A stretch of DNA of 64,000 nucleotides from Leifsonia sp. Root227 (GCF_001428745.1 NZ_LMIO01000001.1:458818-522817), one strand, 5' to 3'; positions 16,780 through 26,503 are shown, counted from the stretch's first letter. Numbers and translations: made by a program. The notes: a model not told the origin generated them from the letters alone.

Positions 16780-17720
16780 TGACAACCGCCACGGCAACAC
16801 CTGACCGCGTCACACCAACTACACCCCGGCGCGGCCCTGAACGCCACCGGACGAAGACACCGATCACGCCAGGACGGATCGTCCTCTACATAGTGTTGAG
16901 CATCGGCGGTCTGCTCATGGTCGTGCCGTTCTTCTGGATGATTCTGACGTCGTTGAAGTCACTCGACGAGGTGAACTCGTTCTCGTGGTTGCCGAAAGAG
17001 TTCCATTGGCAGAACTACCTCGACGCCTTCAACGCGGCACCGTTCCTGATGTACTTCCGCAACAGCCTGATCGTGGTGGTAGCGCAGACGATTCCGTTGC
17101 TGTTCATCTCCACGGCGGCCGGGTACGCTCTCGCTCAGCTTCCCATCCGTTTCAAGGGAGGCATACTCACCTACTTCATCCTGTTGCTCGGCGTGCCGTT
17201 CCAGGTTCTGATCGTGCCACTCTTCATCGTGGTGCGCTCCGTACCGTTCGCCGGGGGCAACGACTGGCTCGGCCACGGGGGTACCGGTTGGATCAACACC
17301 TGGTGGGCGCTCATCATCCCGTTCATCTCCGCGCCCCTGTACGTCTTCCTCGCACGTCAGTTCTTCGTGTCGCTGCCGGCAGACCTGGCGGACGCGGCCA
17401 GGATGGACGGACTTGGAGAGATCGCCATCTTCTTCCGGATCATGGCGCCCCTCGCCCGGCCTGCGTTCGTGACGATCGCGTTGTTCAACGTTGAGTCGGC
17501 GTGGAACGGCTTCATCTGGCCTCTCGTCGCCACCAGCTCCGAAGAGCTGAGACCGCTGCAGTTCGGCCTCGCCACGTTCGCCCAATCAACCTCCGGCCAG
17601 CCGCAATGGCCCTTCCTTATGGCCATCTCAACGCTCGCCGTCCTGCCGATGATCCTGTTGTTCATCTTCGGTCAGCGGTATTTCATCGCGGGCCTCGCCA
17701 ACTCAGGGATCAAAGGATGA
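16779..17720 (+). CDS. Sugar ABC transporter permease 2 (MalG-type)
   Basis: A 313-residue permease starting at the ATG overlapping the previous stop. After a polar N-terminus it has a first helix RIVLYIVLSIGGLLMVVPFF and the MalG-like segment WMILTSLKSLDEV. The cytoplasmic EAA-type loop reads DAARMDGLGEIAIFFRIMAP. It ends by ATGA overlap with the TIM-barrel gene, so transport and first catabolic steps are co-translated. Confidence 0.92.
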   Translation: MTTATATPDRVTPTTPRRGPERHRTKTPITPGRIVLYIVLSIGGLLMVVPFFWMILTSLKSLDEVNSFSWLPKEFHWQNYLDAFNAAPFLMYFRNSLIVVVAQTIPLLFISTAAGYALAQLPIRFKGGILTYFILLLGVPFQVLIVPLFIVVRSVPFAGGNDWLGHGGTGWINTWWALIIPFISAPLYVFLARQFFVSLPADLADAARMDGLGEIAIFFRIMAPLARPAFVTIALFNVESAWNGFIWPLVATSSEELRPLQFGLATFAQSTSGQPQWPFLMAISTLAVLPMILLFIFGQRYFIAGLANSGIKG

Positions 17721-18532
17721 CCCGCCGCCTTGGTTTCTCTACCCTCGGCAGCTCGGGTGCAGGAGTCGACCAGATCGTACGCATTGCTCTGGAGGGACGT
17801 GCCTTCGGCGTAGAGCTGCGCGCGGCCGACGATGAGGCGATCCACATTGACCTGGATGCGGCCGTCGCTGCTGAAATCGGCCGAGTGCTTGCCGATGCGG
17901 GGATCACCGTGCTCTGTGTCGCGTCGTATGTCTCCCTGTGTGCCCAAGGCGACAGTGACGTTCTCGAGCGTCATCTCGACCTCGCGCGCCAACTCGGCGC
18001 CGGAGGCGTCCGGGTCTTCATGAAAGACGACGATGCCGATCCCAGCGAGCAGCTCACCGCAGGGGAGGAGCGCGCCCTCAGCCGCCTCGACCGCGTCGTA
18101 GGGTCCGATGTATCTGTGCTGATCGAGACGCATGACTCGCATTCCTCCGCTCGCAGGCTTGCGCGCTTCCTTCGTGCCGCCGACAGTTCCGTGCCCGGGC
18201 ACGCCGGGCGTGTGCTCTGGGACACCGCGCACAGCTGGTCGCATGGCGAAACGCTCGCAGAGTCGCTCGCTGAGTTGCGTCCGTGGCTCTCACACTTGCA
18301 AATCAAGGACGAACGCAGCATGGCCGATCCGGTACCGGTTGCACTCGGAGCCGGATCGTTCCCAGTCGCCGAACTCGCGGCGGCACTGGATGCCGAGTCC
18401 TGGTCGGGATGGCTTGCCTTGGAATGGGAACGAAAATGGCATCCGGCCCTCCCCTCCCTCAACGAGGCGCTCATGGCCGCGCACACCTGGGCTGCGCCGT
18501 TGCTCACCCCCGAAAGAGAAAGAACACAGTGA
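17717..18532 (+). CDS. Sugar phosphate isomerase/epimerase family protein
   Basis: A 271-residue TIM-barrel protein of the AP-endonuclease-2/xylose-isomerase-like family. Ligand-type residues appear in order: Glu of VLIETHDSH, Asp-His of LWDTAHSW, His of LSHLQIKDE and Glu of LALEWERKWHP. It is not close to the two 313-residue paralogues of the left cluster and is shorter. It is locked into the ABC operon by ATGA at its start and GTGA at its end, so it probably isomerises or epimerises the imported sugar or the product released by the DUF2264 protein. Confidence 0.8.
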   Translation: MTRRLGFSTLGSSGAGVDQIVRIALEGRAFGVELRAADDEAIHIDLDAAVAAEIGRVLADAGITVLCVASYVSLCAQGDSDVLERHLDLARQLGAGGVRVFMKDDDADPSEQLTAGEERALSRLDRVVGSDVSVLIETHDSHSSARRLARFLRAADSSVPGHAGRVLWDTAHSWSHGETLAESLAELRPWLSHLQIKDERSMADPVPVALGAGSFPVAELAAALDAESWSGWLALEWERKWHPALPSLNEALMAAHTWAAPLLTPERERTQ

Positions 18533-20556
18533 CAGATCACGCCTTGGGCTCCATCGACCGATTCGCCGCCGCACTCACACGGGTCCATGTCCCAGACGAG
18601 GATCGCGAACGCAGTCCGTTCACTGGGCTCACCCGGGAACATTGGGTGGCAGCAGCCGACGATCTATTACTCTCCGCCGCGCGTTTTCGTTCGCCGCGCG
18701 GTTCCCGGCTCGACCTGCCAGGCAATCCATCGCAGCAGGGTATTCGCACCGACGGGATCGAGGGATTCGCTCGCACCTTCCTCCTCGCCGCGTTCCTTTA
18801 CGTCGGCAATGAGGGACGGGACCCACATGGCCATCTCGCACGGTATGTTGCCGGCGTCGTGGAAGGAACGCGCACGGTGGGGGCCGACGACGAGGATTCC
18901 TGGCCCGTCATCGGGCACATCGGACGCGATGGACAACCCCACGTCGAGGCTGCGTCGATTGCGTTGAGCCTGCACCTCACCCGCGAAGCGTCCTGGGATG
19001 TGCTAGAGGAAGACGAGCAGGACCGCATCGCCGCGTGGCTCCGTCATGCCATCGATCAGGAGCCGTCGTCGAACAACTGGTACCTCTTCCCGTTCACCAT
19101 TGCGAGCTTCCTCGAAGGCGTCGGCCGTGCCGACGACCAGACCGCATACGTGATCGAACGCGGCCTCGCTTTGATCGAAGGCTGGTATCGCGGAGAGGGC
19201 TGGTACAGCGACGGAGAAGGTGAGGCGTTCGACCATTACATCGGCTGGGCACTGCACTTCTACCCGGTCTGGCACGCACGACTTCGCGGTGACTCCGCAC
19301 TGCTGGAACGACTCGGCCCACGCCTGGAGAAGTTCCTCGGATCGTTCTCCCGGACATTCGATCGCAACGGCGCCCCCACATACATGGGCCGATCCATGAC
19401 GTACCGGATGGCAACGCTCGCCGCTGTGGCGGTGGGCGCGGTGACCGGCTACACCCCGTTGCGCCCCGGTCAGTCCCGCCGCATCCTGTCCGCCGACCTG
19501 CGGTATTTCCTCGAACGCGGCGCCACCTCCGACGGCATCCTCACCCTCGGCTGGCACGGACCACACGAACCGACCGTGCAGCGATACTCCGGTCCCGGAT
19601 CGCCGTACTGGACCTCCAAGGGGTTCGCTGCCCTCCTGCTGCCGGCCGAGCATCCACTGTGGACGGCGACCGAGGAAGAGCTCGACGCCGACAGTGCTGA
19701 CTATGTGCGCTCTCTCGTTCCCGCAGGTCAGCTCATCCAGGCCACCACGGCCGACGGATTGGTCCGCGTCCACAACCACGGTAGCGATCAGATCAAGCCG
19801 TTCGAGGCGGACGCGGGCGCACCCAATCCGCTCTACGCCCGATTCGGATATTCGACCCGCACCGGGCCGACCGCGCTGCACAACCCGAGCGACAACGACG
19901 TGCAGTTGCAGGTGCGCGGCGTCTGGAGCGTGCGTAGGCGCATTCACGCTGTCGGTGGCGGCGACGACTGGATCGCATCCTGGCATGCACCGCGATTCAC
20001 AGTGTATTCGCCCTTCGACGCGAGCCCTGAAGCATCGAACGGGCCCGTACTCCCGTCGTGTCGCATCGAGAGCGTGACGGCCGCCCGCGGTGCCGTCGAG
20101 GTTCGCGTCCACCGGTTGGTCGGTGTGCCGCCACGAACTCCCGTACGGCTTGCAGGTTGGGCCGTCGCCGCCGAGACCCCCGAATCGCTCTCGATGCGCC
20201 TCGGATCGCGGCCCCCAACATCAATAGTGTCGGCGAACGCGGACAACTCAACGGGCGAGCCCCTCAGCTCGCAGCTGCGTGCAGTGACCGGGTGGACGGA
20301 GCCCCGTGCAGCCAGGGCCACCTACGGCACTGCCTTCGGACGGGTCGCCCTCGTGCCCGAGCTCTTCGGACAATCGGCAGACGGCGTGTTTCACGACACC
20401 GTGCTCGTTGCGCTCGCCTCCCTTGACGCCGGCGCTCCGCCGACCGACCTCAGCGCTGTGGTGGTGACGGTGGATGACGCCGTGGTCACGATCGGTTGGC
20501 CAACAGGCGAACCGACCTCGATCGACCTCGATGCGATCGACTGGCCCCGCCGCTAG
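18529..20556 (+). CDS. DUF2264 domain-containing protein
   Basis: A 675-residue cytoplasmic protein; the GTG at 18529 overlaps the isomerase stop. The first 370 or so residues, with GIEGFARTFLLAAFLYVG, SSNNWYLFPFTIASFLEGVG and EGWYSDGEGEAFDHYIGWAL, look like an alpha/alpha toroid, the fold of many polysaccharide lyases and GH88/GH105-like hydrolases. The remainder is beta-rich. This agrees with DUF2264, a family found in sugar-utilisation loci with no settled reaction. Position behind a sugar transporter suggests intracellular cleavage of an imported oligosaccharide. Activity and catalytic residues are not assigned. Confidence 0.75.
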   Translation: MTDHALGSIDRFAAALTRVHVPDEDRERSPFTGLTREHWVAAADDLLLSAARFRSPRGSRLDLPGNPSQQGIRTDGIEGFARTFLLAAFLYVGNEGRDPHGHLARYVAGVVEGTRTVGADDEDSWPVIGHIGRDGQPHVEAASIALSLHLTREASWDVLEEDEQDRIAAWLRHAIDQEPSSNNWYLFPFTIASFLEGVGRADDQTAYVIERGLALIEGWYRGEGWYSDGEGEAFDHYIGWALHFYPVWHARLRGDSALLERLGPRLEKFLGSFSRTFDRNGAPTYMGRSMTYRMATLAAVAVGAVTGYTPLRPGQSRRILSADLRYFLERGATSDGILTLGWHGPHEPTVQRYSGPGSPYWTSKGFAALLLPAEHPLWTATEEELDADSADYVRSLVPAGQLIQATTADGLVRVHNHGSDQIKPFEADAGAPNPLYARFGYSTRTGPTALHNPSDNDVQLQVRGVWSVRRRIHAVGGGDDWIASWHAPRFTVYSPFDASPEASNGPVLPSCRIESVTAARGAVEVRVHRLVGVPPRTPVRLAGWAVAAETPESLSMRLGSRPPTSIVSANADNSTGEPLSSQLRAVTGWTEPRAARATYGTAFGRVALVPELFGQSADGVFHDTVLVALASLDAGAPPTDLSAVVVTVDDAVVTIGWPTGEPTSIDLDAIDWPRR

Positions 20557-21905
20557 TCCCGCGCAAGGAGAGCTCGGAGGGTGGCCTCCGCTCCGAGCTC
20601 TCTCATCGAGCGGACCGTCCGCGCCAACGCGTCCGTGACGCGCGCATCGTCGGCGAGGTCGCCGAGGACAGTCACGACATCGACAGAGTCCGGGCCCGTC
20701 GTCTGCTCTGTGTAGTACGACCAGCTCGCCACGACCGCAACGGCCAGGTCGATTGGGCCTCTGCCCTGCAGATTCGCGCGGATGACAGGAACGACAAATT
20801 TCTGAAGTCGATTCGACGCGTCCGTGGCAAGACGATCGAGTGTGTCCTGCACTTCGACACTCGCAAAACGATCGAGCAGACTGGACGCGTATTCATCCAG
20901 ATCTACGCCGGGAACCGGCGGAACCGTCGGCATCGCCTCTCTGCACAGGTAGGCGAGCAGATAGTCCCGAACCAAAGGATCCGCTGCGGATTCGTGCGCA
21001 TAGCGATAGCCGAGCAATAGGCCGAAGTACGCAATCGCTTGGTGGCCCGCGTTGAGCATCCGCAGTTTCATCAGCTCGTACGGTTCGACATCGTCCACGA
21101 TCTGCACACCACTGTTCTCGAACGGCGGTCTGCCCGCGCTGAAGGAATCCTCGAGAACCCACTGGAAGAACGGTTCGCAACTGACTGGCCACGCGTCATC
21201 GATGCCAAGGCGTTCCTTCAGTGCGGCACGGTCCTCCGCTGTCGTCACCGGCGTGATCCGGTCGACCATCGAGTTCGGGAAGCGCACCTCGGTAGCGATC
21301 CAATCGGCGAGACTAGGATCTACCCGACGTGCGTAGTCGAGCACCACGGACCGAGCGACGTCGCCATTCTGGGGCACGTTGTCGCAGGACATCACCGTGA
21401 AGGGCGGAACACTGCGCTTTCGACGAAGGGCAAGAGCAGAGGTGATCAGCCGGAAAGCGGTAAGGGCGGACAGGTCGTTGGCATCGAAAACATAGCCGCC
21501 CTCAGTAATCGTCAGAGAGACAATGCGAATCGCCGGGTCGGCGAGCCTTTCGATGGTGGCGTCGGCATCGTCAGGTGCGAACACGTAGTCGACGATCGAG
21601 CCGATGACGCTCGTTTCGCGGATTCCGGCTGGCTGGCGAAGAGTAAGCGTGTACAGGTGGTCCTGAGCGGAAAGTGCGTCGCGCATCGCAACGTCCCCAG
21701 GCAACACGCCGATACCGAGGATTCCCCACCCGGTTGCCTCGCCCTGCCGCATCAGCGAGTCAAGGACGACCGCCTGGTGGGCGCGGTGGAAGTTCCCCAC
21801 GCCAATGTGGGCAATTCCCGCCGAGCCAGGGCCGCGCCTGTACGGCGGAAGGCCCAATCCAGCTTGCGTCCACTGGGTGGCGACTGCGTCGCTACTACTA
21901 GACAT
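20553..21905 (-). CDS. Mannitol dehydrogenase family protein (mannitol/fructuronate type)
   Basis: A 450-residue NAD-dependent polyol or hexuronate dehydrogenase of the long-chain mannitol dehydrogenase family. N-terminal IAHIGVGNFHRAHQAV is the family nucleotide-binding signature; FPNSMVDRITPVTT and the catalytic segment KLRMLNAGHQAIAYFG (Lys, Asn, His) are present. The family interconverts mannitol/fructose, or mannonate/fructuronate and related pairs. Gene ends overlap the convergent DUF2264 gene by 4 nt. A beta-mannosidase and DeoR/LacI regulators nearby point to hexose or polyol breakdown. Confidence 0.88.
   Translation of the reverse strand: MSSSSDAVATQWTQAGLGLPPYRRGPGSAGIAHIGVGNFHRAHQAVVLDSLMRQGEATGWGILGIGVLPGDVAMRDALSAQDHLYTLTLRQPAGIRETSVIGSIVDYVFAPDDADATIERLADPAIRIVSLTITEGGYVFDANDLSALTAFRLITSALALRRKRSVPPFTVMSCDNVPQNGDVARSVVLDYARRVDPSLADWIATEVRFPNSMVDRITPVTTAEDRAALKERLGIDDAWPVSCEPFFQWVLEDSFSAGRPPFENSGVQIVDDVEPYELMKLRMLNAGHQAIAYFGLLLGYRYAHESAADPLVRDYLLAYLCREAMPTVPPVPGVDLDEYASSLLDRFASVEVQDTLDRLATDASNRLQKFVVPVIRANLQGRGPIDLAVAVVASWSYYTEQTTGPDSVDVVTVLGDLADDARVTDALARTVRSMRELGAEATLRALLARD
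20568..20602. terminator. 12-bp hairpin in the convergent gene ends
   Basis: Perfect 12-bp stem GAGAGCTCGGAG / CTCCGAGCTCTC with an 11-nt loop, starting 12 nt after the DUF2264 stop and lying inside the last codons of the mannitol-dehydrogenase-family gene. Placed to terminate the rightward ABC operon. Confidence 0.6.
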
Positions 21906-22036
21906 CGTTAGCTTCCTCCAAAATGCTAGGCGCGGAACTCGCGCTCTGACAGGCTTGCATTGGGGGAGACGCGCGGCAATGCACGCTTCAGTCGATCGTC
22001 GCCACGGTTGAAGTGCGGTGTCGTCGGTCTTCGGGC

Positions 22037-22858
22037 TCAGACGCGCAACACCTTCGGGCCGAATTGGGCGAAGAGCTGGGCGCGGTGCGGGGATAGCTGC
22101 TCACCAGTCACAAGCTTTTCAAATTCGCCAATCTCCGCGAATCGGGAGAAACTCGCCACGCCGAACTTTGTGTGGGTGCCGATGAAAATACGGTGGCGCG
22201 ACGCAGCGACCGCTGCTCGTTTGACGGCTGCCACAGCAGGATCGGGTGTGGTCAAACCGTGTTCGGTCGAGATCCCGTTCGCTCCGATGAAGGCCAGATC
22301 GATCACGAAGGAAGAGAGCATCGTGGTAGCCCAGTGGTCGACGGTGCCGAGCGTCGTTCCGCGGACCCGTCCTCCGAGAAGAAGCACTTCGAACTCCCGG
22401 CGCGCAGCGAGTTCATTGGCAACAGGTAGCGAAGCAGTCACGACGGTCAGAGCCTTCCCGTCGGGCAGCGCCCTTGCCACCAGCTGCGGAAGGAACCCCT
22501 CGTCGATGAAGATGGTCTGCGCGTGACCAAGCTGGGAGGCGGCAGCGTCCGCGATTCGCGATTTTTCCTCGCTGTTTGCGTTCTCTCGGAAGTCGAGTGG
22601 AGTTTCGAATCGACTGCTCTCCACCGGAAACGCTGCGCCATAACTGCGGCGGATCTGTCCGGCCCGTTCGAGTGCCCGCAGGTCGCGGCGAAGCGTTTCG
22701 GGTGTAATTCCGAGCCGAGCAGCTCCCGGTGCGACATCGATTCGGCCTTCCCGGCGCACGATTTCTAGGATTTCCGCGTGACGGATTTGAGCTGCGGCTG
22801 AGCGCGTTTCCGGGCGCTCAGCACCGCTGCCGGTGTCGGGTGCATCCATAGTGCTCAC
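22037..22858 (-). CDS. DeoR/GlpR-family transcriptional regulator
   Basis: A 273-residue DeoR-type regulator of sugar catabolism. The N-terminal helix-turn-helix spans HAEILEIVRREGRIDVAPGA and LGITPETLRRDLRALE, followed by the family phrase GQIRRSYGAAF. The C-terminal domain is the sugar-phosphate sensor, with IFIDEGFLPQLVARALP and GANGISTEHGLTTPD. It lies 131 nt downstream of the mannitol-dehydrogenase-family gene on the same strand and 56 nt from the divergent LacI gene. A remnant of a second copy of its start is at 12037. Confidence 0.9.
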   Translation of the reverse strand: MSTMDAPDTGSGAERPETRSAAAQIRHAEILEIVRREGRIDVAPGAARLGITPETLRRDLRALERAGQIRRSYGAAFPVESSRFETPLDFRENANSEEKSRIADAAASQLGHAQTIFIDEGFLPQLVARALPDGKALTVVTASLPVANELAARREFEVLLLGGRVRGTTLGTVDHWATTMLSSFVIDLAFIGANGISTEHGLTTPDPAVAAVKRAAVAASRHRIFIGTHTKFGVASFSRFAEIGEFEKLVTGEQLSPHRAQLFAQFGPKVLRV

Positions 22859-22914
22859 AGGCTACAGGTCCGTTTCGGCTCGGCCGTCCGGTCGACTGCC
22901 GGTACCCTGTGGTG

Positions 22915-23958
22915 ATGCCCGCCAAGCGCAGCAGCCGTCCAACCATCGCCGACGTCGCGGCGCGCGCCGGTGTCTCGAAGATGGCTGTGTCCTTCGCCCT
23001 CAACGGGCGGCCAGGGGTATCCGAAGAGACCCGCAGCCGTGTCCAACGCGCGGCGGCCGACCTCGGTTGGCGGCCGAATTCGGCCGCGAGGTCGCTCTCT
23101 GGCAACCGGGCCGGTGCGATCGGTCTGGTGCTCGCCCGTTCGACGCAACAGCTGGCAATGGACACCTTTTACATGCAGTTGATCACCGGGATCGAGCAGC
23201 AGCTGGCGGCGAGCTCCACCGCGTTGCTGCTGCAGGTCGCCTCCAACGGCGACCATGAACTCTCCATCTACAGAACGCTCGCTGCGGAACGCCGCGTTGA
23301 CGCTGTCGTGGTGACGGACCTTCTGGCGGACGATCCGCGCCTCCCTCTGCTGCGTCAGCTCGGCCTCCCCGCCGTTCTCCTCGGCGGTCCCGAACCTGGT
23401 TTCGCGTCGTTGCGCAGCGACGACGAGGGCAGCGTCGAACAGGTCGTCACGCACCTGCATGCTCTCGGACACAGGCGAATCGGCCGGGTCACCGGACCGA
23501 TGAACCTGCGCTACACGGTCAACCGTGGTGAAGCGTTCACCGTCATGCTGGAGCGCAACGGAATGACGGGCATGGTCGAATCGACCGATGGGACTCTCGC
23601 GTCGGGCAGAGTTGCCGCTGAACACGCGCTTCGCTCGGCCGACCCGCCCACCGCGCTCGTTTTCGACACCGACCTGCTCGCCGTCGCGGGACTCGACGCG
23701 GCGCGAGAACTCGGCTTGAGGGTACCGGACAACGTCTCGCTTGTCGCGTGGGACGGCTCCATTCTGTGCGATATCGTTCGGCCTCGTCTCACATCCCTTC
23801 GACGGGATGTGGTAGCGCTCGGGCAAGCTGCGGCGCGTGCTGTGCTCGAAGGTGGGCTTGCGCCAGGCGTGACGGCAGAACCACTCATACTCGACGAACA
23901 GGACTCTTCGTCGCCGCGACTGGAACAGCGAGAGAGCTCGGGTTTCGCGCCCCGCTGA
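22915..23958 (+). CDS. LacI-family transcriptional regulator
   Basis: A 347-residue LacI/GalR-type repressor. The helix-turn-helix reads TIADVAARAGVSKMAVSFAL with the hinge helix NSAARSLSGNRAGAIGLV. The C-terminal periplasmic-binding-like domain carries FDTDLLAVAGLDAARELG and NVSLVAWDGS, typical of sugar-sensing members. I use the ATG at 22915; GTG codons at 22909 and 22912 are alternatives and none has a strong ribosome site. It precedes the beta-mannosidase gene, whose leader has a 20-bp palindrome with a central CG step, the expected operator. Confidence 0.9.
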   Translation: MPAKRSSRPTIADVAARAGVSKMAVSFALNGRPGVSEETRSRVQRAAADLGWRPNSAARSLSGNRAGAIGLVLARSTQQLAMDTFYMQLITGIEQQLAASSTALLLQVASNGDHELSIYRTLAAERRVDAVVVTDLLADDPRLPLLRQLGLPAVLLGGPEPGFASLRSDDEGSVEQVVTHLHALGHRRIGRVTGPMNLRYTVNRGEAFTVMLERNGMTGMVESTDGTLASGRVAAEHALRSADPPTALVFDTDLLAVAGLDAARELGLRVPDNVSLVAWDGSILCDIVRPRLTSLRRDVVALGQAAARAVLEGGLAPGVTAEPLILDEQDSSSPRLEQRESSGFAPR

Positions 23959-23993
23959 TCGAGTCGGTGGACGGACAGTACGGCACATGTGCT

Positions 23994-24013
23994 TCACTTT
24001 ACCGGTATAGTGA
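23994..24013. promoter_or_regulatory. Near-perfect palindromic operator before the beta-mannosidase gene
   Basis: TCACTTTACCGGTATAGTGA is symmetric except for one base pair and has the central CG of LacI-family sites. It lies 30 nt before the ATG of the GH2 gene and contains TATAGT, which could serve as the -10 box, so a bound repressor would block initiation directly. Confidence 0.7.
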
Positions 24014-24043
24014 CGAAGTCACCACTGCCGAAAGGGGTCATCG

Positions 24044-26503
24044 ATGATCACTCGCACGCCACTCACCACCGGTTGGTCGCTCGACCTCGCCGCAACGACC
24101 CCCGACGTGCCGGTCCATATTCGCCAAGCGTTGCCGATCCCGGCGACCGTGCCCGGCACTGTTCACACCGATCTGCTTGCGGCCGGACTCATCCCTGATC
24201 CCTACATCGACCAGAACGAGCTCACGCTTGATTGGATCGGGCACGGTGAGTGGGTGTACCGCATGACGATCGAGCGGGAGCCCGTCTCAGGCGAGCAGCT
24301 CACCATCGCCTTCGACGGCCTGGACACGATTGCCACAGTGAGCATCAACGGCGCCGTTATCGCGCGCACCGAGAACATGCACCGCCGACACGAGGTGGAC
24401 GTGACCGGAGCACTCTCCGGCAGTGACGTTCTGGAGGTTCGCTTCGCTTCCGCCTGGGACTTCGCAGAGGCTGAGCGTGAACGTATCGGAGCGTTGCCGA
24501 ACGCGTACCCCGCACCCTTCAACCACCTGCGCAAAATGGCCTGCAACTTCGGCTGGGACTGGGGTCCGACGCTCGTAACGGCCGGAATCTGGCGTGACGT
24601 CACGCTCATCTCCGCCCAGTCCGCGCGGCTCGCATCGGTGAGTCCGCACGTGACAGTGGCGGGCCCAGTCGGAACTGCGCGTTTCGAGGTGAATCTCTCC
24701 GAGCCGGCCGAAAAGGGCTTCCAGGTGGTAGCGGAGGTCGGTGGGACGACTGCCGTGGTCGACGTCGAGGAGGGGGCGAGAAGCGTTCAGGTGGCAGCGA
24801 TCGTCGACAACCCCGAGCTGTGGTGGCCGGTCGGATTGGGCAGTCAGCCTCTCTACACTGCCACCATTCAATTGCGTCACAACCAGCGGAGCCTCGATCT
24901 GTGGGAGTCGCGCGTCGGGTTCCGCAGCCTGCGGCTAGACACCTCCAACGACGAGATCGGGTCAGCATTCGTCTTCATCATCAATGAGGCGACCGTTCCG
25001 ATCCGTGGCGCAAACTGGATTCCCGACGACTGTTTCCTGCCCCGAGTCACGGAAGCACGGCTTCGTGAGCGACTCACACAGGCCGTCGACGCAAACATCA
25101 ATCTCTTGCGCGTATGGGGCGGCGGCGTTTACGAAAGCGAAACGTTCTACCGCATCTGTGACGAGCTCGGCATTCTCGTCTGGCAAGACTTCCTCTTCGC
25201 GTGCGCGGCATACCCCGAGGACGAGCGCCTGGCAGAGGAAGTAGTGGCAGAAGCCCGCGACAACGTCCAACGGCTGCTCCCGCATCCCAGTCTCGTTCTC
25301 TGGAATGGCAACAACGAGAACATCTGGGGTTGGTTCGATTGGGACTGGCAGCCGCAGATCGGCGACCGCAGCTGGGGTCTCGGCTACTACCTCGAATACC
25401 TTCCTGCAGTCGTCGCCGCCGAGGACCCGAATCGTCCGTACTGGGCGGGAAGCCCGTACTCGGGGACGATGGACGTCCATCCGAATGCCGACGAGCACGG
25501 CGTGAAACACGTCTGGGATGTCTGGAACGAGGCCGACTACACCGTCTACAAGGACTACGCGCCACGATTCGTGTCGGAATTCGGCTGGCAGGGCCCCGCA
25601 ACGTACTCCACCATCGAGCGCGCAGTGAGTGACCGTCCGTTGACCTCGACTTCACCGGGGATGCTGCACCATCAGAAGGCGAACGACGGAAACGGGAAAC
25701 TCGAGCGTGGACTGGCTCCGCACATTGTTGTGCCGCAGGAATTCGACGACTGGCACTTCGCGATGCAACTCAACCAAGCGCGTGCTGTCGCCTTCGGAAT
25801 TGAGCACTACCGGTCCCTTCGCCCGCGCTGTTTCGGCACGATCGTCTGGCAGCTGAACGACTGCTGGCCGGTCACGTCGTGGGCGGCGATCGACGGTGAC
25901 GGTCGAAAGAAGCCCCTCTGGTACGCGCTGAAATCGGCTTACGCGTCGCGGTTGTTGACCATCCAGCCCGGCAACGACGGGATTGATGTGGTCGGCGTCA
26001 ATGATGGCGGAGACGCCTGGCGCGAACCGATCACTGTGCGACGAATGACGCTCGACGGACGAGTGCTCGCCACCTTCTCCGCCCGCCTCGTCGCAGACCG
26101 ATTCGCAGCCGTTCGCCTACCATTGCCGCCGGAGGTCGTAGCAGTTGGGAACTCCACATCCGAGGTTCTGTTTGCCGAGACAGCCTCCGGAAGGACTGCG
26201 TGGCACTTTTTCGAGGAGGACAGAGACCTCGCCCTACCCGAACCGCGATATGACATCCGAATCGACCGGGACGGCGACGGAACGGACTTCTCAGTCATGG
26301 TGACGGCGCGGTCATTCGTGAGAAGCCTGTGCCTTTTTCCGGACCGAATCCACCCCGCCGCGGAAACCGACAGCGCAATGATCAACCTGCTACCCGAACA
26401 ATCCCATACCTTCAAGGTCAGTTCTGTCGCGGACATCGATTCCAGGCTACTGAGAAGCGGACCAGTCCTCCGCTCGGCGAACGAACTTCTGCGCACGCAC
26501 TAG
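24044..26503 (+). CDS. Beta-mannosidase, glycoside hydrolase family 2
   Basis: An 819-residue GH2 enzyme removing terminal beta-mannose from oligosaccharides. Order of domains: N-terminal sugar-binding jelly roll (WVYRMTIEREPV; HLRKMACNFGWDWGPTLV), immunoglobulin-like domain, then the TIM barrel with the acid/base E425 (LWNGNNENIWG) and the nucleophile E512 (FVSEFGWQGP), and a beta-sandwich tail. LNDCWPVTSWAAIDGDGR is the beta-mannosidase rather than beta-galactosidase pattern. No signal peptide, so it acts on imported mannosides. An AAAGGGG ribosome site precedes the ATG, and a LacI-type palindrome controls it. Confidence 0.93.
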   Translation: MITRTPLTTGWSLDLAATTPDVPVHIRQALPIPATVPGTVHTDLLAAGLIPDPYIDQNELTLDWIGHGEWVYRMTIEREPVSGEQLTIAFDGLDTIATVSINGAVIARTENMHRRHEVDVTGALSGSDVLEVRFASAWDFAEAERERIGALPNAYPAPFNHLRKMACNFGWDWGPTLVTAGIWRDVTLISAQSARLASVSPHVTVAGPVGTARFEVNLSEPAEKGFQVVAEVGGTTAVVDVEEGARSVQVAAIVDNPELWWPVGLGSQPLYTATIQLRHNQRSLDLWESRVGFRSLRLDTSNDEIGSAFVFIINEATVPIRGANWIPDDCFLPRVTEARLRERLTQAVDANINLLRVWGGGVYESETFYRICDELGILVWQDFLFACAAYPEDERLAEEVVAEARDNVQRLLPHPSLVLWNGNNENIWGWFDWDWQPQIGDRSWGLGYYLEYLPAVVAAEDPNRPYWAGSPYSGTMDVHPNADEHGVKHVWDVWNEADYTVYKDYAPRFVSEFGWQGPATYSTIERAVSDRPLTSTSPGMLHHQKANDGNGKLERGLAPHIVVPQEFDDWHFAMQLNQARAVAFGIEHYRSLRPRCFGTIVWQLNDCWPVTSWAAIDGDGRKKPLWYALKSAYASRLLTIQPGNDGIDVVGVNDGGDAWREPITVRRMTLDGRVLATFSARLVADRFAAVRLPLPPEVVAVGNSTSEVLFAETASGRTAWHFFEEDRDLALPEPRYDIRIDRDGDGTDFSVMVTARSFVRSLCLFPDRIHPAAETDSAMINLLPEQSHTFKVSSVADIDSRLLRSGPVLRSANELLRTH

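Noticed and set aside
19003..20112. 369-codon minus-strand frame inside the DUF2264 gene
   Set aside because: Antisense shadow with no start signal or domain pattern.
22855..23997. 380-codon minus-strand frame opposite the LacI gene
   Set aside because: Shadow; the LacI frame has helix-turn-helix, hinge and sensor motifs.
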